This document shows positions 1-8,125 of a stretch of DNA of 64,000 nucleotides, in pieces. The notes beneath the pieces are model-generated. The model did not search any database. It saw nothing but the letters and a program-made list of their open reading frames with translations, and was not told the DNA's origin. Source of the DNA: TOLSYN sp035539055 (GTDB taxonomy: Bacteria; Acidobacteriota; Terriglobia; Terriglobales; Acidobacteriaceae); assembly GCA_035539055.1 (NCBI GenBank), contig DATLJC010000032.1:59913-123912 (forward strand), written 5' to 3'. The translations under genes were made by a program, and so were the position numbers. Within the stretch, counting starts at the first letter, position 1, and every line of letters starts with the position of its first letter.

Positions 1-696
1 CGCCGCCATGGCGATGGCCAGAACTTCCAGAGTCAGAGCCTCGCGCTCCATCGTAATGTTGCCTTCGGGATCGGCGGTGGTGCCACGAATGATACCGACG
101 TTCACTGGCATGGCGCGATAGAAGAGATATTCGTTTCCGCCGATGGTTATCAACTCGACCAGGTCTTCGGTTGTGCGCGGATTGATTTTTCCACCGCCAT
201 TACGTGGATCTACAAAGGTGCCGAGGCCTACTCGCGTAATGTGCCCGGGCCGATGGGCGGCAATGTCGCGGAAAAGATGGGAGATTACGCCCTGCGGCAG
301 ATTGTAGGCTTCAATCTCATTGCCGATTGCCAGGCGCTGCAGTTTGGGGACGAGCCCCCAGTGTCCCCCCACAACACGTTTGATCAGTCCGGGATGGCCC
401 AGATGGTTGAGTCCGCGCTCTTTTCCATCACCCTGTCCGGCAGCATAAAGGAGAGTTAAATTACGCGGCTTTCCTCGTGGTGGTCCGATGCTTTCAGGCA
501 CCAGGTAGAGTTGTTCAAGCGCAACCGCAATGTTCTCGGCAAATCCGATGCCAACGAATCCTCCAGTGGCGATCGTGTCACCATCGCGAATCAAGCGCAC
601 AGCATCGGCGGCTGATACAACCTTTTCGCGCTGCGGCCGATTGGAACTCACAATCGGGTGAGTTTGCATGGAATCGACAAGCGGACTCTTTGGCAT
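1..696 (-). CDS. Family I CoA-transferase, N-terminal part (cut by window edge)
   Basis: Hand translation of the minus strand gives 232 uninterrupted codons from ATG at 694-696 to the window edge, so the stop and C-terminal half lie outside. The segment has the glycine-rich CoA-transferase start (ATGGFVGIGFAENI, about residues 48-61) and later GGHWGLVPKLQ and RVGLGTFVDPRNGGGK. This resembles propionate/acetate CoA-transferases of the Pct/YdiF type, which move CoA between short-chain acyl-CoAs and free acids in the cytosol. The catalytic glutamate of the family is in the C-terminal half and cannot be seen. A GGAAAG sequence sits just upstream of the ATG. Acceptor specificity cannot be read from this part. 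The 231 bases to the next gene show no clear feature. Confidence 0.85.
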   Translation of the reverse strand, partial: MPKSPLVDSMQTHPIVSSNRPQREKVVSAADAVRLIRDGDTIATGGFVGIGFAENIAVALEQLYLVPESIGPPRGKPRNLTLLYAAGQGDGKERGLNHLGHPGLIKRVVGGHWGLVPKLQRLAIGNEIEAYNLPQGVISHLFRDIAAHRPGHITRVGLGTFVDPRNGGGKINPRTTEDLVELITIGGNEYLFYRAMPVNVGIIRGTTADPEGNITMEREALTLEVLAIAMAA

Positions 697-927
697 TGGC
701 TTCTTTCCAGGCCCAGGCCTCGGACGGGCGAAGATCATACCCCAAACTGAGGTTTACGATTACGGTTGGCAGCGATTAGGTTTCCCGGCGGGGTAAGTAA
801 TTCAATCGCCAGCGAGTGAGGAACTCTGATTCAGGCAACAGCAAAGGGATTGACCGGGAGTCAAGCGGAGTGGAAGGGATGCGATTTGTATGCGAAATGC
901 TGCTGGCGTAACTACCAGTTGCCCCTT

Positions 928-2400
928 TTATCTCACAGAGTGCAGGACGGCGACGCGGGCGGCTGCCGATTGCAGTGCTTGTTGCAGCCCGGCGATGTGC
1001 TCGGAGGTGCTCAGATAGCTGATGATCATCATGCGCAGAACGCTCTTTCCCCGGACGTGGGTACGGCTGATCCAGTAGCGCCCGTCGCGGTTGAACTCAT
1101 CGATGAAGTTCTGATGTGCGGCTTCCGCGTCGGCCTCGTCTACTCCTCGCAGCCGGAAATTCAGAATGGGGAGAGTTTGCGGCGCAGCAAGCGCAAAGCG
1201 CTCAGAAGCTCCAAACCACGCCCGCATCTCTGACGCGAGCTGCATCTGCCTGCTTATCATTTGCTCGTACGCTTGCCGACCATGCACACGCAGCGTTAGC
1301 CAGAGCTTGAGTGAGTTCATGCGGCGAGACCACTGCGCGCTCACTTTGAAATTGTCGATCATGCTCGGTCCGGCAACGCGAGGCATATACGGCGAAGCCA
1401 CGGAAAAAGTCTTCTCCATCATGGATACGTGGCGGGTGAGAATGACTCCTGCGGCGAATGGCATGGAGAGCCACTTGTGGGGATCGATGGTGATGGAGTC
1501 GGCACGCTCGATTCCCTTTAGCAGATGGCGATATTCGTCGCTGAATGCGGCCGCTGCACCATAGGCACCATCGACATGAAGCCAGAGTCCATAACGCTCG
1601 GCGATTGCGGCTAGAGCATTGAGGTCATCGATGGCACCGGAGCTGGTTGTCCCCGCCGTGGCAACGATGCAGAAGGGAAGGAATCCGCAGGCGTAATCGG
1701 CTTCGATCTGCAGGATGAGGCGCGCGGTGTCAAGACGCAGGTTTTCATTCACCGGGACGCGGCGAAGCGCCTTGCGTCCCAGTCCGAGCAGCCCTGCTGA
1801 CTTTTCAAGCGAGTGGTGCGACTCAGACGAAGCGTAGAAAACAGGGCGAGCTCCGATGGTCGCTATCCCGTCTTCGATTGCGTGCGGAAAATGGTGGCAG
1901 ATTGCCAACGCAAGAGCCGTGAAATTCGCCTCATTGCCGCCGCTGGTGAAGGTTCCGTCACAGGCAATCGCATCTGGCGGTGTGGGTGCATCGTTCAGGT
2001 TCTTGTGCCAGCCGAATCGGGAGGCGATCCAGCCAATGGTCTCCGCTTCAAGCGTGCTGGCGAACTGAGAGCGGGCAAGGGAGGCAAGCTGAGGATTGAG
2101 AGCGGAAACCAGCGCTTCGGCCAGCACGGCCATGTACGTCGGAGTCGGATTCATGAGGCCAAAGTAGTTGGCGGCAGGAATGTGGAATCCCTTGTCGATC
2201 ATCTCCTCGCAGAGATCGTCGAGGACGCGGGCGGCGTCCGATCCGAGCTCCGGTAAACCCAGAGAAGTGTGAGAGACGGTGCGCTCAGAGGCTGGCGGCT
2301 GTACGGCTCGATTGTTGAGGGAAGAGAAATATTGATCGATGCGATCGATGAGCCGGTAGCCCAGCTCCCGGCGTTCTTCACTGCTGAAGTCAAATCCCAT
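928..2400 (-). CDS. Group II PLP-dependent (aromatic amino acid-type) decarboxylase
   Basis: The 490-residue product fits the size of fold-type I group II decarboxylases (aromatic-L-amino-acid, tyrosine or glutamate decarboxylase relatives). Visible motifs are the cofactor-stacking histidine in SESHHSLEKSAG (about residues 192-203), the aspartate of HVDGAYG (Asp277) that contacts the pyridine nitrogen, and the Schiff-base lysine in DPHKW (Lys309). It is a cytosolic enzyme that should remove the alpha-carboxylate of an amino acid and release an amine and CO2. Sequence alone does not tell which amino acid; aromatic substrates are most usual for this branch. It stands alone, with no transporter or amine oxidase beside it. 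Confidence 0.88.
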   Translation of the reverse strand: MGFDFSSEERRELGYRLIDRIDQYFSSLNNRAVQPPASERTVSHTSLGLPELGSDAARVLDDLCEEMIDKGFHIPAANYFGLMNPTPTYMAVLAEALVSALNPQLASLARSQFASTLEAETIGWIASRFGWHKNLNDAPTPPDAIACDGTFTSGGNEANFTALALAICHHFPHAIEDGIATIGARPVFYASSESHHSLEKSAGLLGLGRKALRRVPVNENLRLDTARLILQIEADYACGFLPFCIVATAGTTSSGAIDDLNALAAIAERYGLWLHVDGAYGAAAAFSDEYRHLLKGIERADSITIDPHKWLSMPFAAGVILTRHVSMMEKTFSVASPYMPRVAGPSMIDNFKVSAQWSRRMNSLKLWLTLRVHGRQAYEQMISRQMQLASEMRAWFGASERFALAAPQTLPILNFRLRGVDEADAEAAHQNFIDEFNRDGRYWISRTHVRGKSVLRMMIISYLSTSEHIAGLQQALQSAAARVAVLHSVR

Positions 2401-2634
2401 AGGGTACTCGCTTCTTAACTCCTACAAACTGTTACCTAATACAAAGCTCAACCCCGGTGTGGCGGTGGCTGGCCTTGCCGTAATAGTAGATCATGCGGAG
2501 CCGAAATAGGTGCAATAAATTGCTCGGGAGTGCGGTATGAGAGGCTTGCCGGGAACACAGTTTGAGATGTATTGACGGGAATGATGGAAAGGATTAATCG
2601 TATCTGTCCATGACGCTACGTTGTGATTGTATTT

Positions 2635-2640
2635 AGGAGG
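2635..2640 (+). promoter_or_regulatory. Ribosome binding site AGGAGG
   Basis: A perfect AGGAGG lies four bases upstream of ATG 2645. It rules out the in-frame upstream ATG at 2627 as the start of the VOC protein. Confidence 0.85.
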
Positions 2641-2644
2641 AACC

Positions 2645-3013
2645 ATGGCGAATCCGTTTGTACATGTGGAACTGAACAGCCCTGACCCGGAAAAGGCCAA
2701 GGCATTCTATTCGAAGCTGTTTGACTGGAAGCTGGAAGACATGCCAAACACAGCCGGGCCGGACGGGGCATATACCCTGATCAAGGTGGGGGGAGAGGGC
2801 GTTGGCGGCGGGATTATGAAGCAGGTTCCGGGCGGCCCGACGGGATGGCTGGCCTACGTTTTAGTGGATGACGTGAAGGCATCCACCGAGAAGGCGAAAG
2901 CGCTGGGCGCCAAGGTGATGAAAGACACGACTGAGGTGCCCGGGATGGGGTGGTTCAGCTTCATTCTCGATCCGACTGGTTCGATTCTGGGACTCTGGCA
3001 GTCGAAGATATGA
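2645..3013 (+). CDS. VOC-superfamily (glyoxalase/dioxygenase-fold) protein
   Basis: This 122-residue protein begins MANPFVHVELNSPDPEKA and ends DPTGSILGLWQ. That is the single-module beta-alpha-beta-beta-beta pattern of the vicinal oxygen chelate superfamily, in the branch near glyoxalase-like proteins of about 120 residues. The N-terminal histidine (VHVEL) and the C-terminal DPTG region match the usual metal-site frame, but the full ligand set cannot be assigned by eye. Such proteins are cytosolic and often dimeric. The substrate is unknown. The AGGAGG at 2635-2640 fixes the start. It converges on lysS with a hairpin terminator between them. Confidence 0.8.
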   Translation: MANPFVHVELNSPDPEKAKAFYSKLFDWKLEDMPNTAGPDGAYTLIKVGGEGVGGGIMKQVPGGPTGWLAYVLVDDVKASTEKAKALGAKVMKDTTEVPGMGWFSFILDPTGSILGLWQSKI

Positions 3014-3020
3014 GCAAGAC

Positions 3021-3052
3021 AGCGGCGCCATCTGTGAAAGCCTGGCGCCGCT
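3021..3052. terminator. Shared terminator between VOC gene and lysS
   Basis: A perfect 10-bp inverted repeat (AGCGGCGCCA at 3021-3030, TGGCGCCGCT at 3043-3052) with a 12-base loop fills the gap between two convergent genes. The tail ATTCTTCAGTTT is T-rich on the plus side, so it best serves the VOC gene. The stem could stop transcription from either side. Confidence 0.75.
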
Positions 3053-3072
3053 ATTCTTCAGTTTCGCTCTGC

Positions 3073-4623
3073 TTATTTCTGGTCCACTCCGTCGGCATCG
3101 GCTCTCTCTTCGTCCTTCTTTTCAGGGCGAAGCAAGGGGAAGAGGATGACGTCGCGAATTGAGGTTGAGCCGGTAAGCATCATCGTGAGCCGGTCGATGC
3201 CGATGCCTTCACCCGCGGCAGGAGGCATTCCGTAGGAGAGGGCGCGGATGTAATCCTCATCCATCTGGTGCGCTTCGTCGTCGCCGCGCTCGCGCTCGGA
3301 GATTTGCTGCTCGAAGCGGCGGCGCTGCTCTTCAGGGTCGTTAAGTTCGCTGAAGGCGTTCCCGAGCTCCATTCCAGCCACGTAGATTTCGAAGCGCTCT
3401 ACGAAGTCGGGCTCGTCGCGCTTGTTCTTGGACAGCGGCGAGATTGCGACAGGGAAGTCGTAGATGAACGTTGGTTGCCAGAGATGCTCTTCGGCAACTG
3501 CCTCAAACATGTCGGCAATGGCGCGACCGGCAGGTTCGTTGGGATCGTAAGGAAGTTGCACCTTGGCGCGTTGCAGGCGTCGGACAAGTTGCTCGACCTG
3601 CTCGCCGCTCTTGAAGTCGTCCATGGTGGGCGCGTCGCCGGCAGCTTCGGGCCAGTGCTTAATGATCGCCTCGCGCATGGAGAGCCGCTGAAAATTGCTC
3701 CAGTTGATCTCGCGTTCGCCGAACTTGTTCACTAGCGTGCCGTTCACATCAAGCGCGACCTGCTTCAGCAAATCCTCGGTAAGGTTCATCAGGTCGTGGT
3801 AGTCAGCATAGGCCTGATAGAACTCGAGCATGGTGAACTCGGGATTATGGCGTGTCGAGACACCCTCGTTGCGGAAGTTGCGATTGATCTCATAAACACG
3901 ATCAAGGCCACCGACGACCAGGCGCTTGAGGTAAAGTTCGGGGGCGATGCGCAGGAAGAGGTTTATATCAAGGGTGTTGTGGTGAGTGACAAATGGGCGA
4001 GCGGCAGCGCCTCCGGCAATGGGCTGCATCATCGGAGTCTCGACCTCAATGAAGTCGCGAGTATCCAAGAAGCGGCGGATCGACTGCACGATGCGAGCGC
4101 GCTTGGTGAAGACCTGACGCACCTCGGGATCAATAAGATCCACGTAGCGCATGCGGTAGCGCAACTCGACGTCGGTAAGGCCGTGGAACTTCTCAGGCAG
4201 CGGCAACAAGTCCTTGGAGAGGAACGTCAGGTCCTCCACGTGGATGCTGAGTTCGCCGGTGCGCGTACGGAAAAGATAGCCTTTTACGCCTATGTGGTCG
4301 CCAATGTCGAGCAGCTTATAAAATTCCCAGAGCTTGTCGCCGACGGCGTCTTTCTTGACGTAGATTTGGAGCCTTTCGCCGGATTGCTGAAGGTGAGCGA
4401 AGCTGGCTTTTCCCATAAGACGGATGGCAACGAGGCGTCCGGCAACGGTGACGTTGACGCGTTCGGCTTCCAGTTGCTCACCCGTGCTGGCAGTGTAGCC
4501 GGCTAGGACCTGAGGCACCTGATGGGTGAAATCGAACTTGTGTGGGTAGGCGGGCTGACCGAGGGTTTCGATCTGCCGCAGTTTCTGCTTGCGTAGGTCG
4601 TAAATGTTTTCGTCTAGGGACAC
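3073..4623 (-). CDS. lysS: Lysyl-tRNA synthetase, class II
   Basis: LysS charges tRNA-Lys with lysine in the cytosol. From GTG at 4621-4623 the product is 516 residues, close to the usual 490-510. It has an N-terminal OB-fold anticodon-binding domain and class II motifs: the motif 2 region FRNEGVSTRHNPEFTMLEF and motif 3 GEGIGIDRLTMMLTG near the end. The frame is open further upstream, but the N-terminal residues typical of the family begin at this GTG, and a longer form would run into the atp promoter region. No Shine-Dalgarno sequence precedes the GTG, and a TATACA box lies only about eight bases upstream, so the message may be leaderless. The C-terminus carries an extra acidic tail. Confidence 0.93.
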   Translation of the reverse strand: MSLDENIYDLRKQKLRQIETLGQPAYPHKFDFTHQVPQVLAGYTASTGEQLEAERVNVTVAGRLVAIRLMGKASFAHLQQSGERLQIYVKKDAVGDKLWEFYKLLDIGDHIGVKGYLFRTRTGELSIHVEDLTFLSKDLLPLPEKFHGLTDVELRYRMRYVDLIDPEVRQVFTKRARIVQSIRRFLDTRDFIEVETPMMQPIAGGAAARPFVTHHNTLDINLFLRIAPELYLKRLVVGGLDRVYEINRNFRNEGVSTRHNPEFTMLEFYQAYADYHDLMNLTEDLLKQVALDVNGTLVNKFGEREINWSNFQRLSMREAIIKHWPEAAGDAPTMDDFKSGEQVEQLVRRLQRAKVQLPYDPNEPAGRAIADMFEAVAEEHLWQPTFIYDFPVAISPLSKNKRDEPDFVERFEIYVAGMELGNAFSELNDPEEQRRRFEQQISERERGDDEAHQMDEDYIRALSYGMPPAAGEGIGIDRLTMMLTGSTSIRDVILFPLLRPEKKDEERADADGVDQK

Positions 4624-4631
4624 GTGAAAAT

Positions 4632-4639
4632 TGTATAAC
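4632..4639. promoter_or_regulatory. Possible overlapping divergent -10 elements (lysS / atp)
   Basis: The sequence TGTATAAC reads TATAAC rightward (4634-4639) and TATACA leftward (revcomp of 4632-4637). It lies in the 82-base gap between divergent lysS and the atp operon. Good -35 boxes were not found at standard spacing, so this is tentative. Confidence 0.3.
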
Positions 4640-4705
4640 AGCAGAGGACAAGAAGTTGTGAGTAGCCGACGGGTGACCTCCGGCAATTTGTCTGGGAGTA
4701 GGGAA

Positions 4706-4960
4706 ATGAAAGACGAAAAACCGGAAAAGCGGGAAGAGAGTCCGTGGGTCGTGGTAGCACGGTACTCGGAAATTGGCTTCATGATTCCGGCGGCACTGAT
4801 CGTCGGCTACCTGGCCGGACTGGTTGCGGACCACTATTTGCATACTCACTGGATTTACCTCTTCGGCATTATTTTCGGCGCTGTGGCCGGATTTGTATCG
4901 ATGATCCGGAGGGCTCTGCGGGCGAGCGATGACGATAAGCAGGATAAGGATGGCGAGTGA
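4706..4960 (+). CDS. atpZ: AtpZ/AtpI-family small membrane protein
   Basis: This 84-residue protein has a charged N-terminus (MKDEKPEKREES), two hydrophobic segments (about residues 24-41 and 49-65) separated by a short loop, and a charged C-tail. This is the pattern of the AtpZ/AtpI (ATPase gene 1) family encoded ahead of F-type ATP synthase genes, which has been linked to Mg2+/Ca2+ transport or c-ring assembly in other bacteria. The ATG at 4706 follows a purine-rich GGGAGTAGGGA; an in-frame ATG at 4631 is rejected because it lies in the promoter region. The stop codon overlaps the GTG start of the next gene by four bases, suggesting translational coupling. Confidence 0.8.
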   Translation: MKDEKPEKREESPWVVVARYSEIGFMIPAALIVGYLAGLVADHYLHTHWIYLFGIIFGAVAGFVSMIRRALRASDDDKQDKDGE

Positions 4961-5490
4961 GGGACGCTGAACATCCCGAGAACCCAGCCGGAGCTTCCCC
5001 CGAAGGAGGCATCGAGGAAACCCAAACCGAACTGGCGCCAGAGGACTGGCAGGATTCCAGTGAGTTGGGCTGTGCTGAGATTTCGGCTCAGGAAATGGTC
5101 ACATATGGAAGCACCGTCCGGCGGGTTGAGAAGATAATCGTCGTGGCGGGCAGCGTTTGCGCAGTGGCGGCGGTGTGGCCGCTGGGTAGGGCATTGGCGG
5201 GCGGGATGCTCCTTGGGACGCTACTGGGGTGGGTGAATTTCCGCTGGCTGGCTTCGTCGGTGAATGCGATCGGCGAGCGCATAGTGAAGATAAAAAGCAG
5301 GGAGCGCGGCGCGGGGATTGTGGCCCGTGGTATAGGGCGTATCTTCTTGATAGCAGTGTTCGCGTATGTTATCTTTACGTGTTCCGTTCGCGGCTTGGTG
5401 GGATTCCTGGCAGGGCTTGCAATGCCTGTCGTGGCGATGATGTGCGAGGCCGTGTATGAGTTCGTCGCCAGTGGTCGGCGACCATCCTGA
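4957..5490 (+). CDS. atpI: ATP synthase subunit I-like membrane protein
   Basis: The 177-residue product has a 50-residue acidic hydrophilic N-terminus followed by four hydrophobic segments (about residues 60-75, 79-95, 125-143 and 148-168). This fits the ATP synthase I family, which assists c-ring assembly. The start is a GTG inside the overlapping GTGA with atpZ. Its position between an AtpZ-like gene and atpB supports the assignment, because sequence identity in this family is low. The acidic N-terminal extension is longer than in typical AtpI proteins of about 125 residues. Confidence 0.65.
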   Translation: MRDAEHPENPAGASPEGGIEETQTELAPEDWQDSSELGCAEISAQEMVTYGSTVRRVEKIIVVAGSVCAVAAVWPLGRALAGGMLLGTLLGWVNFRWLASSVNAIGERIVKIKSRERGAGIVARGIGRIFLIAVFAYVIFTCSVRGLVGFLAGLAMPVVAMMCEAVYEFVASGRRPS

Positions 5491-5512
5491 TGGGGATAAA
5501 TAAGACATTCAA

Positions 5513-6241
5513 ATGCATCAACTGCCATTTACAGCGCTACTGAATCACCTGTTTGCTGGCCCCGCAACTGCGCTCCTGACTGCGCTGGGGATTCATCCTG
5601 CCCATCCGACGGCACCGATCCCCGATCATGTGGCAATGCAGATCCTCGTATTTGCCATCCTGATCGTGTTTTTCCTGGCGGTTCGAGCGAGCCTGTCAGT
5701 CGAAAAGCCTAATGCTCTGCAGCACATCATGGAAGGCATTTATAATCTGATGGATGCGCAGAGCGAAGAGATTATCGGACACGACAATAAGCGCTATTTG
5801 TCGTATCTGATTACGCTTGGGCTGTTTATCCTTTCCTGCAACCTGCTTGGATTGATTCCGTTCTTCGAGACTCCTACGGGCGTTCCCGTGGTGCCGCTTG
5901 GCTGCGCGGTAGTGACCTGGGTCTTCTATCAGATGCATGGTCTTCGCGCGAACGGAGCAGGGTACATCAAGCACTTCATCGGTCCCGTGTGGTGGTTGGC
6001 GCCGCTTATGTTTGTGATCGAAGTGTGCAGCCATCTGGCGCGCATGATGTCACTCACCATCCGTCTTTTCGCCAACATGTTTGCCGGCGACATGGTGACC
6101 CTGGTGTTCTTCTCGTTGGTGCCGATAGGATTGCCGGTAATCTTCCTCGGCCTGCACTTGGGCGTTTCGCTGATTCAGACATACATTTTCGTGTTGCTGG
6201 CCATGGTGTATCTGGGAGAAGCCACGGCACACGAGCACTAG
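5513..6241 (+). CDS. atpB: F-type ATP synthase F0 subunit a
   Basis: Subunit a forms the two ion half-channels next to the c-ring in the inner membrane. The 242-residue product shows the family hallmark SLTIRLFANMFAGDM with the essential arginine at about residue 184. A C-terminal helix containing IQTYIFVLLAMVYLGEA carries the conserved glutamine. Five to six hydrophobic segments are visible. It is followed after about 130 bases by atpE. No atpF, atpH or F1 genes follow, so the ATP synthase genes are split between at least two loci in this genome. Confidence 0.95.
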   Translation: MHQLPFTALLNHLFAGPATALLTALGIHPAHPTAPIPDHVAMQILVFAILIVFFLAVRASLSVEKPNALQHIMEGIYNLMDAQSEEIIGHDNKRYLSYLITLGLFILSCNLLGLIPFFETPTGVPVVPLGCAVVTWVFYQMHGLRANGAGYIKHFIGPVWWLAPLMFVIEVCSHLARMMSLTIRLFANMFAGDMVTLVFFSLVPIGLPVIFLGLHLGVSLIQTYIFVLLAMVYLGEATAHEH

Positions 6242-6369
6242 ACTATTCGAAATAGCAGCCTGCATTTCCGGCTGGCATCAAGTTTTGCAGTACGCCGCAA
6301 GCGTGAGGGCTTCCCATTGCGTGGAACGTCAACCACCCACTGGCGGCGAAATCCGAAGGAGCAATGACA

Positions 6370-6693
6370 ATGAACAAGAAGATGTTCGTACTGTTTTCCG
6401 TAATGGCTATCCTGATGCTGGCGACCCCGGTCTTCGCACAGGGTGAACCCGCTGCCGCTGGCGGCGCTGCTGGCGTCAACTGGGTTGCGCTTACTTCCGG
6501 CTTCGCGATGGCGATTGCCGCTGGAATGGCCGCACTGGGGCAGGGCAAGATCGCTGCCGCCGCCTGCGAAGGCATGGCCCGCAATCCTGCTGCTCGCGCT
6601 GGAATCCAGCTCGCAATGATTCTCGGCCTGGCATTCGTCGAATCCCTGGTGCTGTTCACGCTGGTCGTGGTCTTTGCCAAAGTCGTAAAGTAA
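6370..6693 (+). CDS. atpE: F-type ATP synthase subunit c with N-terminal signal-like extension
   Basis: Subunit c forms the rotating ring. The 107-residue protein is longer than the usual 75-90 because of an N-terminal signal-like segment (residues 1-23, ending VFA before QGEP). Two helices follow, joined by the polar loop ARNPAA. The ion-binding glutamate is Glu91 in FVESLVLFT. Gln58 on helix 1 and Ser92 match two further ligands known from Na+-binding rings, but the expected Thr and Tyr are replaced by Leu93 and Phe96, so ion specificity is uncertain. Two ATGs are possible (6364, 6370); AAGGAG at 6356-6361 has better spacing to the second. A strong terminator follows. Confidence 0.93.
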   Translation: MNKKMFVLFSVMAILMLATPVFAQGEPAAAGGAAGVNWVALTSGFAMAIAAGMAALGQGKIAAAACEGMARNPAARAGIQLAMILGLAFVESLVLFTLVVVFAKVVK

Positions 6694-6711
6694 GAGTTTC
6701 AGTTTGAGCAT

Positions 6712-6741
6712 AGCCTCCGCTACGGCGGGGGCTATTGTTTT
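6712..6741 (+). terminator. Rho-independent terminator after atpE
   Basis: AGCCTCCGC (6712-6720) pairs with GCGGGGGCT (6725-6733), including one G-T pair, around a 4-base loop, and is followed by ATTGTTTT. It sits 19 bases after the atpE stop. Confidence 0.85.
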
Positions 6742-6795
6742 GGTGCGCAGCTCTGCCAATGCAACAGCAACAAGGCCACTGGCATCCGTTCCGCG

Positions 6796-8064
6796 ATGAC
6801 TGACTGTGTTCACGTGGGCATGAGATCGGGATGGGGCCACAGGGGGGCGGGACGGCCTGAGAGCTGGTGCATCCAGAAGCTGGTTAGGCTTTTGGTTGCA
6901 CTCTCAATCTCGGTATGTGCTTTCGGAGAGCACCAATCAACGGATACGTCTCCTGCTCCGATTTGGAGCGCTGATCTGATTCCAAGCATCAGGACTAACC
7001 CGATAGAGCACTACTGGGAAGATCGTGAGCAGGCGGGAATCACGTTTCTGGATGACGAGCGCCTAATTGTGCATCATGTGGACCTTGACAGCCGGCAGCT
7101 TTCCTCACGATTGTCCCCGGACGTTTCCAGCCCTTTCCGTCTTCGGGCAGAGATACTCGACGCAGGCGACGGGACGCTGCTGCTTACGAGAGAGTGGGCC
7201 ACGCGTGCAGTAGGCTCTGCGATCCTGCTTCACCGTGGTGGAGTGATGGTGCGAACGGGAGATACGCTTCGGCTTCTCACAAGAGATTTCGACGAAGTTA
7301 GAAAGTTGCCGCTCCCACAAACTCCTCTCCGCAACGAACGGTTGGAGATGCAGGAATGGGAGATTCACGTATCGGTAAGCCAGCAATCGGTGCTGTTCAA
7401 TAACTATCACGTGAACTACGCGCAGAAGTTGGACGTGAGTCAATACAGCGTTCTCGATAGCGGCATGGGGCTTAAGGACGCTTGGAATGACGAGCCCTCG
7501 TTGCATCACAGACCGTACTCCGTGTCTGATCGTGCGATTGCGTACGTTAAGTCGGTACACAATCGGGACCGGGTGTTCATTTCCGAGTTTGGCAGCGGAA
7601 GATGGAGGACGCTCTGGCAGCGCCCGGGGCAGAGTTGCTTTGCACCCGGCGTTTTCGCCCTTATTGGGGAGGATTCGTTCGTCTATGTCTGCAGAGAGTT
7701 TTCGTTTGTTTCCGGCGGGCAGGTGCTAATGCGAGAGCCGTTGGATAAGAACGAGCAGCCGGTAAACGCAAAAATATCAGTTGCAAAGGGCGGAAGGTTT
7801 GTCGCGATTGCGTTACATCGAGTCAGGTTGGGCGAGTCCCTGCGCTCAGATAGTCTTTCCAAGCTATGCGTTGTTGTTTACGACCTGCTACGAAAGAAGC
7901 GTGTATACACCACGGTCCTCTCTCCACTTCCTAAGTGCTTGTTCGATTTTGCACTCTCACCGGATGGTACCCGGCTCGCTATTCTGAATGACCAGAACGT
8001 GTCTGTTTACCAGGTTCCGCAAACGTCCTCTGAAACGGCGCATGCCGAAGCCTTGGCACCGTAG
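6796..8064 (+). CDS. Secreted hypothetical protein, possible WD40/beta-propeller-like repeats
   Basis: I do not recognise a named family. The 422-residue product has a basic N-terminus and one hydrophobic stretch (LVRLLVALSISVCAFG) consistent with a signal peptide. A long region of short beta-strand-like segments follows, including FDFALSPDGTRLAILNDQNVSVY near the C-terminus, which is typical wording of a beta-propeller blade. Export to the periplasm is likely. The exact start is unsure: ATG 6796 and ATG 6820 are both possible and neither has a clear Shine-Dalgarno. It lies alone between the atp and nuo operons and ends at a strong shared hairpin. Confidence 0.6.
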   Translation: MTDCVHVGMRSGWGHRGAGRPESWCIQKLVRLLVALSISVCAFGEHQSTDTSPAPIWSADLIPSIRTNPIEHYWEDREQAGITFLDDERLIVHHVDLDSRQLSSRLSPDVSSPFRLRAEILDAGDGTLLLTREWATRAVGSAILLHRGGVMVRTGDTLRLLTRDFDEVRKLPLPQTPLRNERLEMQEWEIHVSVSQQSVLFNNYHVNYAQKLDVSQYSVLDSGMGLKDAWNDEPSLHHRPYSVSDRAIAYVKSVHNRDRVFISEFGSGRWRTLWQRPGQSCFAPGVFALIGEDSFVYVCREFSFVSGGQVLMREPLDKNEQPVNAKISVAKGGRFVAIALHRVRLGESLRSDSLSKLCVVVYDLLRKKRVYTTVLSPLPKCLFDFALSPDGTRLAILNDQNVSVYQVPQTSSETAHAEALAP

Positions 8065-8073
8065 TTCATCGAT

Positions 8074-8106
8074 CATAATGCCCCGGATGAGTTCCGGGGC
8101 ATTATG
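8074..8106. terminator. Bidirectional terminator between secreted protein gene and nuoN
   Basis: A perfect 13-bp stem (CATAATGCCCCGG 8074-8086, CCGGGGCATTATG 8094-8106) with a 7-base loop lies between the ends of the two convergent transcripts. Long T-tracts are missing on both sides, but the AT-rich base of the stem and its position support a terminator for both. Confidence 0.8.
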
Positions 8107-8125
8107 TGAGAGGGCGCTTGCGGGT

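Noticed and set aside
3796..4506. 236-codon rightward open frame inside lysS
   Set aside because: Lies wholly antisense to lysS, has no family motif, and arises from the codon bias of the opposite strand.
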